A stretch of 26,894 nucleotides of DNA, from contig JAHWIP010000065.1 in assembly GCA_019322375.1 (NCBI GenBank), positions 1-26,894 of the forward strand, in the 5' to 3' direction. Below, piece by piece: positions 13,411-21,986 of the stretch; the stretch's first letter is position 1, and the number at the start of each line of letters is the position of its first letter. Under the pieces are notes generated by a model, which was not told where the DNA came from, made no database searches, and saw only the letters and a list, made by a program, of their open reading frames with translations. The DNA is from Candidatus Woesearchaeota archaeon. GTDB lineage: Archaea; Nanobdellota; Nanobdellia; Woesearchaeales; SM23-78. Both the position numbers and the translations under genes were made by a program.

Positions 13411-13420
13411 TATAAAAAGC
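13411..13420 (-). promoter_or_regulatory. TATA-like box of the EamA gene
   Basis: On the minus strand GCTTTTTATA is centred about 27 bases before the ATG at 13388, consistent with leaderless transcription. Confidence 0.4.
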
Positions 13421-13467
13421 TTGCGGGCTTGTTCATAACTTCAATTCTTTTCAAACCCATATAAACC

Positions 13468-13475
13468 TTTAAATA
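13468..13475 (+). promoter_or_regulatory. TATA-like box of the membrane-anchored HTH gene
   Basis: TTTAAATA is centred about 29 bases before the ATG at 13501, giving a leaderless message. It and the EamA box lie in a 112-base divergent spacer. Confidence 0.45.
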
Positions 13476-13500
13476 CTCATAAAACCTCCTCATATTCAAC

Positions 13501-14292
13501 ATGCCAGAAGACCCTTTTTTGCTTGTATCACTTGAAGAATCAGAGTCAAGAGAGTTAGCAAAGGTTATTAGCAATAAGACTTCCAGAAGAATTCTTGATT
13601 TGCTTAGTAAAAAGGATGGTACAGAAACCCAGATTGCTAAGGACTTAAAACTGCCTTTGTCAACTGTTCATTACAACCTACAGCACCTTCTAAAATCAAA
13701 CCTGGTCAAGGTTGATGAGTTTCATTATTCTGAAAAAGGCAAAGAAGTAAACCATTATTCCTTAGCTAACAAGCTCATAATCATTGCTCCTAAGAAAACT
13801 ACCAGAGAATCTTTTATGCAAAAACTAAAAGGCATACTTCCTGTTGGATTAATAGCATTAGCAACTGCTGGTGTTCTTAAGCTTATGAGTGTGTTTAAGT
13901 ATGATGCTGCAAAAACCCTTGCTGCTGCTCCAAGCATTACAAGAGAGCTTGTTGACAGAACTGTAGAAACAATAGAAGAAGAAGCAGCTATTGCAGGAGC
14001 AGGCATGGGTGCAGAAATAGCAAGAGAAGGTGCTGACATGGTAGCTGCTGAATTGCCCAAAGCAGCAGACGCATTTGCAGCCAATGTTTCTAATGTAACC
14101 CAGAACATCACTCAAAACTTAACTCAAACCACAAAAATAACTGAAACAGTAGTTGAAACCATCAAAGAGACAGTGTTTGTTCCTCAACCATCAGAGCCAA
14201 ACATAGCCTTATGGTTCCTAATAGGAGCAGCCTTCACAATAATTCTTTTAACAATATGGTACTGGTTTGTTACAAGGAAGAAGAAAAAATGA
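13501..14292 (+). CDS. Membrane-anchored winged-helix regulator with a glycosylatable outer segment
   Basis: A 263-residue protein. Residues 16-95 form an ArsR-like winged helix: I-L-D-L-L-S, then T-E-T-Q-I-A-K-D-L, then S-T-V-H-Y-N-L-Q-H-L-L as recognition helix, then a wing ending H-Y-S-L. Two hydrophobic segments follow at about 111-129 and 235-257, with a basic R-K-K-K-K tail. With the HTH in the cytosol, the 100-residue loop between the segments lies outside. That loop is Ala-rich and then carries four N-x-S/T sequons in a row: N195, N198, N202 and N206. The design suggests a one-component sensor that reads an outside or envelope signal and binds DNA at the membrane. The target is unknown. 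It converges with the DUF58 gene, 6 bases apart. Confidence 0.8.
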   Translation: MPEDPFLLVSLEESESRELAKVISNKTSRRILDLLSKKDGTETQIAKDLKLPLSTVHYNLQHLLKSNLVKVDEFHYSEKGKEVNHYSLANKLIIIAPKKTTRESFMQKLKGILPVGLIALATAGVLKLMSVFKYDAAKTLAAAPSITRELVDRTVETIEEEAAIAGAGMGAEIAREGADMVAAELPKAADAFAANVSNVTQNITQNLTQTTKITETVVETIKETVFVPQPSEPNIALWFLIGAAFTIILLTIWYWFVTRKKKK

Positions 14293-14298
14293 TTTTTT

Positions 14299-15150
14299 CT
14301 AAGTCCTCAGCGTTGCATAAAACGTCTCAAAGATTGGCCTGTCTGTTGTGATGCTTATAAAGTCATGCCCTAGGTGCTCGCACACATCCTTTATTGCGTG
14401 TATATGGTGCTCTATCTTGTCCCTGTAATTCCTGATAAGCCTGTTGCTAATGAATGTTCTTAGCTTTGTGTGCAGCTCACTATCCTCCAGCACAACATCG
14501 CCATAAAGAGCCAGTCTTCTCTCTTCAGGGTCAAGCACCTGCACAACAATTACTTCGTGCTTGGTAAATCTTGAAAGAACAGTTTTTATCTCATTAATAT
14601 CATAAAGAAAGTCTGAGATTATAACCATAAAGCTCTTTGACCTTAAATACTTTTTATATTCATCAAAAGTTTTTCTTAGCTCTGTCTTGCCTTTTATCTT
14701 AAGTTTCTCAAGTATGTCAAGGATTGCCAGCAGCTGGTTCATGCCTTTTCTTGCTCTTAAATAATTCAGGCCTTCTGCAAACGTGGAAAAATTAAATTTC
14801 TCATTATTACTAAGAGCCATGTAAGCAAAGCCCAGCCCAATCATGCCTGCATAGTCAAACTTGGTTATTTTCCTGCCATAATCCATGCTTGCACTTGCAT
14901 CAATAACTATGTGCACAATCATGTTTCTTTCTTCTTCAAACTTCTTTACAAAGAACTTGTTTGTCCTGGCATACACTTTCCAGTCAATAGTCCTGAAATC
15001 ATCACCAGGAGTGTAATCCTTGTAATCAGCAAATATTAATCCCTGGCCTTCTGCATGGCTCTGCCTTTCCCCTTGATACCTGGATAAAACTCTTTTCTTT
15101 AGAACAAGGTTAAAGCGGTCGAGCTCCTTTAAGAAGCTTATGTCTATCAT
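14299..15150 (-). CDS. DUF58 domain protein
   Basis: A 283-residue cytosolic protein. The DUF58 signature is clear: Y-T-P-G-D-D-F-R-T-I-D-W-K-V-Y-A-R-T (about residues 46-63), then V-K-K-F-E-E-E-R-N. A vWA-like fold follows with D-A-S-A-S-M (a D-x-S-x-S metal site) near residue 89 and V-I-I-S-D-F later. DUF58 proteins accompany MoxR ATPases as likely substrate adaptors in envelope or complex maturation. It is last in the six-gene cluster, 11 bases after moxR. Two ATGs are 6 bases apart; the second (15150) is preferred because the GAGG ribosome site touches the first. Confidence 0.9.
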   Translation of the reverse strand: MIDISFLKELDRFNLVLKKRVLSRYQGERQSHAEGQGLIFADYKDYTPGDDFRTIDWKVYARTNKFFVKKFEEERNMIVHIVIDASASMDYGRKITKFDYAGMIGLGFAYMALSNNEKFNFSTFAEGLNYLRARKGMNQLLAILDILEKLKIKGKTELRKTFDEYKKYLRSKSFMVIISDFLYDINEIKTVLSRFTKHEVIVVQVLDPEERRLALYGDVVLEDSELHTKLRTFISNRLIRNYRDKIEHHIHAIKDVCEHLGHDFISITTDRPIFETFYATLRT

Positions 15151-15161
15151 ACCCATCCTCT

Positions 15162-16118
15162 TTATTTCATTATCTCCCTTATCACATCATCAGGGGTTTT
15201 GCCTTCTCTCTCAGCTTTGAAGTTAAGGATAATCCTGTGCCTTAATACTGGGTAAGCCATTTCCTCAACATCCTTTGCACTAACATATTTTCTGCCATTA
15301 ACAAGGGCTTTGGCTTTTGCAGCCAGGATTAAGCCAATGCTTGCTCTTGGGCTTGCGCCATACTCTATAAGGGTTTTCTCTGTTCTTGTCTTGGTAACAA
15401 TCTCAAGAGCTCTTTTCTTAATATCATCTGCTATAGGCACCTGCTTTGTAAGGTTCTGAAGCAGTTTTAATGAGTCCTTGCTCAGCAGAGTTCTGGCTTT
15501 TCCCATGTCTTTTGACTTGGTAAACCTGTTAATGATTTCCATTTCATCATCAAAGTTAGGATAATCAACAAGTATTTTTAACAAGAACCTGTCAACCTGT
15601 GCTTCTGGCAAAGGGTAAGTTCCTTCCATGTCAATAGGATTCTGGGTTGCCAGCACAAAAAAAGGCTTGTCCAAAGCAAAAGTCTGGTTGCCCACAGTAA
15701 CCTGCTTTTCCTGCATTGCTTCCAGCAGTGCTGACTGTGTCTTAGGTGTTGCCCTGTTAATCTCATCTGCAAGAACAATATTAGAAAACACAGGCCCTTT
15801 CTGAAACCTGAAAACCTTTTTGCCTTTATCCTCCTCAATAACATAGGTGCCTGTGATATCACTGGGCATAAGGTCTGGTGTGCTTTGAATCCTGCTGAAC
15901 TTCAAGTCAAGCACATCACCAATGGTTTTTACCATGGTGGTCTTTCCAAGCCCAGGATAGCTCTCAAGCAGAGCATTGCTGTCGCACAGAATAGCTACCA
16001 GGATTTGCTCCACCACCTCTTCCTGCCCGACAATAACCTTGCTTATCTCTTTTGCAACATTACTAAAAGTGTCTTTTAACTTCTCAATATTACGAACACT
16101 CTCAATTGTTTTTGCCAT
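15162..16118 (-). CDS. MoxR-family AAA+ ATPase
   Basis: A 318-residue ATPase. Walker A is Y-P-G-L-G-K-T-T (about 54-61) and Walker B is I-V-L-A-D-E-I-N-R-A (about 114-123). T-Q-N-P near the sensor 1 position, the E-A-Q-V-D-R-F motif with its arginine finger, and sensor 2 G-A-S-P-R-A are also present. MoxR proteins act as chaperone-like ATPases that help assemble or activate partner proteins, usually with DUF58 and vWA proteins, as encoded here. An upstream in-frame ATG exists at 16151, but the ATG at 16118 has the good ribosome site GAGAGGG 4-5 bases upstream and the usual family length. Confidence 0.95.
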   Translation of the reverse strand: MAKTIESVRNIEKLKDTFSNVAKEISKVIVGQEEVVEQILVAILCDSNALLESYPGLGKTTMVKTIGDVLDLKFSRIQSTPDLMPSDITGTYVIEEDKGKKVFRFQKGPVFSNIVLADEINRATPKTQSALLEAMQEKQVTVGNQTFALDKPFFVLATQNPIDMEGTYPLPEAQVDRFLLKILVDYPNFDDEMEIINRFTKSKDMGKARTLLSKDSLKLLQNLTKQVPIADDIKKRALEIVTKTRTEKTLIEYGASPRASIGLILAAKAKALVNGRKYVSAKDVEEMAYPVLRHRIILNFKAEREGKTPDDVIREIMK

Positions 16119-16187
16119 TTTAACCCTCTCCCACGCTTTTTTTGCGTGCACTTAATTTTTATTTTAAATTTAATTTTATTTATTATC

Positions 16188-16982
16188 TCATATATCCTTT
16201 ATCCTCTGGCTATAATTAGCTGCCTGCTCTGCCTCATCAAGCACTTCCTGGCTGCTAAAAGCATCTGGATTAATCCCTATCTCCTGGGGAAGCCCTCCTT
16301 CTCTTAAAGCTTCTCTTTCTGCCTCGCTGATTTTGTTAAAGTCTATCTCGCTCATGCTGGGGTTCATGTTTAAGTCTATCTCTTCATTGCCCAGCTTTGC
16401 AATGCTTGCATCGCCGTAAACAACTTCTGTCTCATTAAACACCAGGTCTGTGATTTCTCCTTCAGCAAGTTCATCTTGTCCTCCGCTGGGTATCATGAAT
16501 CTTAGTTTTTCAAAAGGAACATCTATCTTGTTAAAGTCAATATTAAGCGAGGAAACAAAGATTATCAGGAAAACAACAGCCACAGCACTAATAATCCTGG
16601 TTATTATCTTTTTTGATTCTAACAGGTTGCCAGTGGAAACACTTCTCATCTTTTTTTTAAGCTCATGGAAAAGAGCCATTGTCATGGGATTGTTTTCATC
16701 CATGTTGTCATGAGCTGTTCTGAGCATCTCTTTTACCTGGGGATTGGCGTCTTCCATGGCTTTAAGCTTTAACTTTCTTATTCTGATGCCTGTGTTTATG
16801 AAAAAGAATAAAACAGCTATAACTGCAGGTATCATGATAATATACAGGAATTTAATATTAAAAAAAGAGGTTATAAAGTATGCAACAAAGAAAATCATTA
16901 TTGTGTCTAGGAAAGTGTTAATAAGCACCACTTTTAGCATTTCAGTTTTTACTTCATTAAACAAGTCCTTTTTTTTGGCCAT
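16188..16982 (-). CDS. Membrane protein of the MoxR cluster
   Basis: A 264-residue protein of no family I recognise. Hydrophobic segments lie at about residues 16-39, 44-64 and 128-146. The loop between the second and third is long and highly charged, and the last 115 residues are soluble and acidic. With K-rich residues at the N-terminus and after segment 2, the middle loop should be in the cytosol and the acidic tail outside. It lies fourth in the cluster, between the coiled-coil protein and moxR, and is probably a structural or substrate component of the same machinery; this is inferred from position only. Confidence 0.75.
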   Translation of the reverse strand: MAKKKDLFNEVKTEMLKVVLINTFLDTIMIFFVAYFITSFFNIKFLYIIMIPAVIAVLFFFINTGIRIRKLKLKAMEDANPQVKEMLRTAHDNMDENNPMTMALFHELKKKMRSVSTGNLLESKKIITRIISAVAVVFLIIFVSSLNIDFNKIDVPFEKLRFMIPSGGQDELAEGEITDLVFNETEVVYGDASIAKLGNEEIDLNMNPSMSEIDFNKISEAEREALREGGLPQEIGINPDAFSSQEVLDEAEQAANYSQRIKDI

Positions 16983-17021
16983 ATTGCTTTTTTCTTGCTT
17001 ATTTAATTATTTTTTTGTTAA

Positions 17022-17534
17022 TCAGAGACATCCAGACTCCTCTGAGTCATCAGTGTTTTTTAAGCATGAAACCTTGATGTTCAGGTCATCAATGTCTTCT
17101 TCAAGGTCATCTATTTGCTTTTTAAGGCTGTTAATTGTTTTGTTAAACCCTATTATCTGTACATAAGCCTGGTCTATCTGTTTTTTGTACACTTCTTTCT
17201 GCAGGGTAACCCTGGTGAGCTCTGCCTGGGTGTCTCCTAACTCATCTTTTTTCTTATCAAGCTCTTCTGCTTTTTGCTCATACAAAGCATCATATTTTCT
17301 GATGTCTGTCTCTGTGCTGTTAAGATTTTTCATAGCAGTTGCCAAGGCGCTGCTTGTTTGGCTGAGGTTTTGCTCACACACTCCAAGGCCAGTGCTTATA
17401 TCATTGAATTTTTGGTTAATATCCTTAAAAGTGTATTGATAATAAACACTCACCCCTCCAAAGCCCAGCAGAATCAGGATTAACATTAATAAGAGGAATA
17501 TGTTCACTTTTTTGCCTACAAATCCTTTAGCCAT
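17022..17534 (-). CDS. Membrane-anchored coiled-coil protein of the MoxR cluster
   Basis: A 170-residue protein with a short basic N-terminus, one membrane helix (about residues 11-32) and a long heptad-rich coiled coil (about 36-150) ending in a cysteine-containing tail (C157 and C169). The orientation is N-in, with the coil outside. The coil is regular enough to suggest a dimer. I recognise no family. It starts 6 bases after the large vWA gene ends, so it belongs to the same transcript. An envelope spacer or scaffold is a guess. Confidence 0.75.
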   Translation of the reverse strand: MAKGFVGKKVNIFLLLMLILILLGFGGVSVYYQYTFKDINQKFNDISTGLGVCEQNLSQTSSALATAMKNLNSTETDIRKYDALYEQKAEELDKKKDELGDTQAELTRVTLQKEVYKKQIDQAYVQIIGFNKTINSLKKQIDDLEEDIDDLNIKVSCLKNTDDSEESGCL

Positions 17535-17540
17535 TTTTCA

Positions 17541-19994
17541 TTACTTGTTAAGCTTTCTTTCTCTTGTCTTCCTAACACCAATCTCTATTAAAAAGATGAT
17601 TACTGCTAAGAGCAGGAAAGGCCAGATGATAGTAGTCCTCTCAACCTTGGTTTGCTTTGAAGCTGATTTAACAAACTCAACAATACCCTTAATATCAGAG
17701 GGTTTAAAAACCTTTCCTCCGCTCATGCTCACAACTTCTTCCAGCCTTTGGTTCATGCCAAGAGCCTGGTATTCTGTTTCATAATTAACAGCAAAGTTCT
17801 TGCTGAGCACCTGGTTAAAGCCTTTTTCCTGGGCTCCCAGCAGGGTTTTGTACTGGTTCTCCCCGATTCTTGTAAAGCTCAGGCCCTGGGCACTTGGATA
17901 CTTGTCGCTCTTAACAATAACCTCGATAGGCTCATTGGTTCTTGAATCAGTTATAACAACATAATAAGGCTCTTTTCTCTGAGGGTCTCCTATAACCCAG
18001 TTAATGGTTCTTGTTAAAAGAATTGAGTTTCTCTTGTTAAGCAGGTCGCCAAGATTATTATTGCCGCTAAACACATTAAGAGATGCCACTCTTCCAAGGC
18101 CATAATTCCAGACAGTAAGGGCTGGTTCTCCATGCTGGGTTGTTACCAGGAGCTGGGCACTGCTCTTGGGTATCACCTGGTTAAAGCCGTACAAAGAAGC
18201 ATCAAGCTCCAGATTCTGGGTTATAAAATGATAAGGATTAAGCATGAACAAGTCAAATAATTCCCCGAACTTGCTCTCCTCAGGCTCTCCAAACAAAATC
18301 TTTAGCCTGTTCTCCTGGGCTGCTGGAAAATAAATGCCTCCGCCATTATGAGCAACAGATTTTAAAAAGCTTTCATCAACATTCCTGCCTGTTCCAACAA
18401 TATATACTTTTACTCCCCTGGCATTAATGGTTTTGGCAGTGTCAAGGGTCTGTTTCCTGATGCTGTCACTGCCTGTGTTGCCATCAGTAATCATGATAAT
18501 ATTATTGGTTCCAACATTGTTTTTGAGCACATTATAAGCACCGCTAAGCCCTATGTGAAAAAAGGACTGTCCTGGCGGCTGCTGAATCCTTGAAACCTTG
18601 TTAATAAGCTCTTCTTTGGTTAGGAACAATGGCTGAAGTTCCTGCACAACAGCGCTCTGAGTGCTGAAAATAGTTGCGCCTACATTGTTGTCAGGACCCA
18701 GGCTTTTAATAACACTCACTGCAAGGGCTTTTTCAACATCCTGAACATCAGACTTCACTTTTTTCAGGGCACTAATCTTGCCTGTCTGGGGATCTCTCAC
18801 GACTTCATACCTGTCTCCACTGCTCCCAGAAAAATCAATGCTGAGCACAATGTTGCTGCTCCCCCTCCTCCTGGCAGCCTTGCCAACATACACTGGCAGA
18901 TATGATTCCAGTAATGAGCCCTTATAACTGCCTCTGTCAAAGCTGTCAAAGCCTCCGATTACAAACAAGCCATTGCCATAGTATCCTCCTTCTTTGTCTA
19001 CAAGATAATCAGCCAGCTTGTTCACTCCACTGAAACCTGCTGGCTTGTCATAGATAATAACAGCATAGTAATCATTAACATTATCAGGTATATTCTTAAC
19101 TTTGGTAACATCATACAACTCTTTCAGAATCTTTTCTATAGGGGCATAAGCATCGCTTACAAGCAGGATTTTGGGTTTTTTAACAACTCCAACGCTCTTA
19201 TAAAAAGCATTGTTCTCATCAAAGTAATCCTCAGGAGCATCCACCTCTGCTGTTATCCTGTGGTCGCCTTCGCCGAATTCTTTTTCAAAAACATAGGAGT
19301 CTTTTTTTGTGACTTCATTAATAATAACCTCATCATCAACAACCACCCTGAGCCTTGCTTCTTGGTCGCCAAGATTAATGATTTTCACAACATAAGTGTT
19401 GTTAACACCTGCTACAGAGCTTTCAGGACCAGAGATATACACTCCGGCTTCTTTTTCTTTTTCCTTTAAATCTATAGCGCTTATAGTGCTGTTAAGATTG
19501 GCTGCCAGCAAAGCCACATCCCCCAGCTCTGTGCCTTGGTTAACATTGCCGTCTGTTATTAATAACAGGTTGGTGTCTTTTTCAAGATGAGTAAGAATGC
19601 TGTCTGCCAAGTCTGATTCTAAGCCAGAGCCAAGGGTTTTAACACTTACAGGCACTTGCTTTTCAAGTCCTTGTTTTAATTCAGAAATAAAGTCAGCATC
19701 CATCACACTCATAGACGTGGTGTTGTCAATCAATAATGTTAGCTTGGGATTTCCAGGAGTTGTTATCTTTACCTCTCCAAAAGGCTTTGCAAGCACTATT
19801 ACCAGTAGGATAAAGATAAGCAGCCTTGTTATCAGAATTGTTCTCTTAAACTTTTTCTTTTCCTTTTTATTCCCAAAATCATCTTTTACAAAGTCTTTGA
19901 ACAGCAGGACAAAGAACAGGATTAGGATGGGTGCCAGCCATAAAAATGCCTGGGGCTTCAACACATTACTAATGCTTAATACATCACCAATCAC
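17541..19994 (-). CDS. Large membrane protein with two vWA domains
   Basis: An 817-residue protein. Two N-terminal membrane segments (about 16-33 and 51-70) are followed by a first vWA-like domain with D90-N-T-T-S94 as metal site and L-L-I-T-D-G near 145. Next come a beta-sandwich-like region, then K-P-K-I-L-L-V-S-D-A (273 onwards) starting a glutamine-amidotransferase-like fold. A second vWA domain has D387-F-S-G-S391 and M-I-T-D-G-N near 501. A C-terminal membrane helix (about 787-806) and basic tail end the protein. Both metal sites keep the D-x-S/T-x-S pattern. This resembles the large Bat-like vWA proteins paired with MoxR in bacteria. It starts with GTG directly after the stop of the upstream gene (TAAGTG); a GAGGTGA ribosome site in that gene's last codons supports it. 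Confidence 0.88.
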   Translation of the reverse strand: MIGDVLSISNVLKPQAFLWLAPILILFFVLLFKDFVKDDFGNKKEKKKFKRTILITRLLIFILLVIVLAKPFGEVKITTPGNPKLTLLIDNTTSMSVMDADFISELKQGLEKQVPVSVKTLGSGLESDLADSILTHLEKDTNLLLITDGNVNQGTELGDVALLAANLNSTISAIDLKEKEKEAGVYISGPESSVAGVNNTYVVKIINLGDQEARLRVVVDDEVIINEVTKKDSYVFEKEFGEGDHRITAEVDAPEDYFDENNAFYKSVGVVKKPKILLVSDAYAPIEKILKELYDVTKVKNIPDNVNDYYAVIIYDKPAGFSGVNKLADYLVDKEGGYYGNGLFVIGGFDSFDRGSYKGSLLESYLPVYVGKAARRRGSSNIVLSIDFSGSSGDRYEVVRDPQTGKISALKKVKSDVQDVEKALAVSVIKSLGPDNNVGATIFSTQSAVVQELQPLFLTKEELINKVSRIQQPPGQSFFHIGLSGAYNVLKNNVGTNNIIMITDGNTGSDSIRKQTLDTAKTINARGVKVYIVGTGRNVDESFLKSVAHNGGGIYFPAAQENRLKILFGEPEESKFGELFDLFMLNPYHFITQNLELDASLYGFNQVIPKSSAQLLVTTQHGEPALTVWNYGLGRVASLNVFSGNNNLGDLLNKRNSILLTRTINWVIGDPQRKEPYYVVITDSRTNEPIEVIVKSDKYPSAQGLSFTRIGENQYKTLLGAQEKGFNQVLSKNFAVNYETEYQALGMNQRLEEVVSMSGGKVFKPSDIKGIVEFVKSASKQTKVERTTIIWPFLLLAVIIFLIEIGVRKTRERKLNK

Positions 19995-21860
19995 TTACAA
20001 GTCACCTCTTAGCTTGATGTAAAGGAATTCCAGCAGCAGCAGGATGATAGCTGCTATTATTAGGTAATCTGTCAGCTCAAAAGGAATCTTTTCCTTGAAC
20101 TTAACACTGGACTGATAAAAGCCTTGCTCAGCAAGGCTTGCCTTGTTACCAACATCTGATTCTTTTTCATTCAAAAGGTTAATAGCAATAACCCGGTCAT
20201 TCAAAGTGTAAAGCCCTGCATTATCAAGGCTCAGGCTCTTGGCAGTTATTCTTCCTGCAGGGGTTTGTATTTTCTGCTCCTCCTTAAAGCTAAGCACACT
20301 GCCGGTTCTGTAATTAAGATTCTTAATAGAAGGGGTGTCTGTTGCAAAATCCACCACTCTTTTCCAGAAAACAAAATACACAGGACTCTTTGCAAAGCTG
20401 GTATCAGCTGCACTGTCCTCGTCAAGAATGCCATAAAAGAAAGCCTTGCCCTCTCCAAGAGCGCTGAAAGTTATTAAAGGAGTATTATCCTCAGCAGCAG
20501 CTATCACAACAAGAGGAATCCCTTCTAAAGGGCTTGTTCTAAAATACTTTTTTGTGATGCCAAACTCAAGGTTTGCTGTTAAGCTCTCACTGCTGCTGGC
20601 AAGGATGTTGGTGGGAGAAGTAATAGTCTCATTATAGCGCATAGGCATTAATCCATAGTAATCAAGATTAAGCAGGTTTGTTTGGGCGCATATAATCAAG
20701 GCTTTGCCTTTTTTCTCTACTCTTTCTTTTACATCCTTAAAAGTGCCTGGAAGAATCAGGTTAGGATTAATATCCTTGAATATGAACAAGTCATAGCCAT
20801 CTAAATCTGGTATTTTCGGAGGAACAGCAACATCAACACGTGTGTTTTTCATAACATCAAAAGCATTGAAAATAAAGGTTTTCTTAGGACTAGGATTATT
20901 AGTTATTAAAAGGGTTTTTCTCTGGATGTCGCCAGGAGCGCTTACATATACTGTGTTGTCTGCTTTAAAACCGTCATTTAAGCCCTGCACTTTAAGTTCT
21001 AGTTTGCTTGTGCCTGGAGGGGTTGAAAAAGTGAATAATTCCTGGGAAAAAGCAGGTATGCTAAGGCTATCTTTAAGTTCACCAACCTCTATGCTTACCT
21101 CGGCTTTTTCTGAGTTAAAATTCTTGATAACAGAACTGGTTTTTTTCTCATCAATATCAAGGTCAACTATGCCGACATTATTAACAGGCTCAGACACTCT
21201 TATGAAATCCACTTTTATGCCTTGTGCTTCCAAGGTTTTCTTGGCAGTGTCCAGGCCAGTATCTGTTTCTGTGTCAATAAAATCACTGATAACCACCACT
21301 CTTGAATCAGCTCTTGCATAGCCGCCAGCAGTGCTGATAGCATCATATAAATTAGTTGATGTGTCTGTTGCTTTCAAATCATTAAGATAATCCTTGATGT
21401 CACTAGTTCCTTCATCAGCAAGCACAACCTCAGGCGTGTTCTTAGCAAGCACCAAGGTATTTATAATGCCAAGATTCTTTTTTGCCAGCTTAACACCTTC
21501 ATCAAACCTGGTCTTGCCCTGATAATCTGCTTTCATGCTGGCGCTAACATCAAGCACAAGCACAGTGTTCCTGAACAAATCCTCCTTAGCAACATTAATA
21601 TAAGGCTTTGCAACTGAGAAAATCAGGAATAACAGGATAAAGAGCTGAAGCAAGAAAAGCAGGTCCCTGATAAGCCTTCTGAAAAAATTAGTTCTCTTGT
21701 CCCTGCCCAAATCCTTGAAAAGGAACATAAGCGAAGGAATTACCTTGTGCTTGGGCTTAGGCCTGATAAGGTAAAGCAGGATAAAAGGAATGAGCAGCAA
21801 AAGAGCATAGAGCCAGATAGGAGAAAGGAAAACATTGCTTAGGAATGATAAAAAGCTCAC
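19995..21860 (-). CDS. BatA-like vWA membrane protein
   Basis: A 621-residue protein and first gene of the cluster. The N-terminus has the BatA layout: a membrane helix (about 14-32), then R-P-K-P-K-H-K-V-I-P-S-L-M-F-L-F, then a second helix (about 65-85). The vWA domain begins with V-L-V-L-D104-V-S-A-S108, an intact D-x-S-x-S metal site, and continues to V-V-I-S-D-F near 200. Beta-rich domains follow, then a final membrane helix (about 592-613). In bacteria BatA-type proteins work with MoxR in envelope stress or complex assembly; the archaeal role is not established. It starts with GTG, with a GGTGA ribosome site 6 bases upstream. Confidence 0.88.
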   Translation of the reverse strand: MSFLSFLSNVFLSPIWLYALLLLIPFILLYLIRPKPKHKVIPSLMFLFKDLGRDKRTNFFRRLIRDLLFLLQLFILLFLIFSVAKPYINVAKEDLFRNTVLVLDVSASMKADYQGKTRFDEGVKLAKKNLGIINTLVLAKNTPEVVLADEGTSDIKDYLNDLKATDTSTNLYDAISTAGGYARADSRVVVISDFIDTETDTGLDTAKKTLEAQGIKVDFIRVSEPVNNVGIVDLDIDEKKTSSVIKNFNSEKAEVSIEVGELKDSLSIPAFSQELFTFSTPPGTSKLELKVQGLNDGFKADNTVYVSAPGDIQRKTLLITNNPSPKKTFIFNAFDVMKNTRVDVAVPPKIPDLDGYDLFIFKDINPNLILPGTFKDVKERVEKKGKALIICAQTNLLNLDYYGLMPMRYNETITSPTNILASSSESLTANLEFGITKKYFRTSPLEGIPLVVIAAAEDNTPLITFSALGEGKAFFYGILDEDSAADTSFAKSPVYFVFWKRVVDFATDTPSIKNLNYRTGSVLSFKEEQKIQTPAGRITAKSLSLDNAGLYTLNDRVIAINLLNEKESDVGNKASLAEQGFYQSSVKFKEKIPFELTDYLIIAAIILLLLEFLYIKLRGDL

Positions 21861-21929
21861 CTCAAGTCACCACATATCAATACATCTATCTAAATCTTTA
21901 TCCTATGGATATTCATTATTCATAAGTCT

Positions 21930-21939
21930 TAATATAAAT
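21930..21939 (-). promoter_or_regulatory. Possible TATA-like box of the MoxR/vWA cluster
   Basis: On the minus strand CATTTATATT is about 74 bases before the first GTG and would give a leader of roughly 45-50 bases. It is the best box in the 126-base gap. Confidence 0.3.
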
Positions 21940-21950
21940 GTTTTTCTAAA

Positions 21951-21977
21951 GTTTCGAGAAACCCGAGACACCTCTCG
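21951..21977. repeat. Two adjacent short hairpins after the ROK kinase gene
   Basis: GTTTC-GA-GAAAC (21951-21962) and CGAGA-CACC-TCTCG (21964-21977) are perfect five-base stems side by side, starting about 9 bases past the ROK stop on -. They may mark the end of that transcript or a regulatory site for the next cluster. The stems are short, so chance is possible. Confidence 0.3.
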
Positions 21978-21986
21978 TCTAATCCA

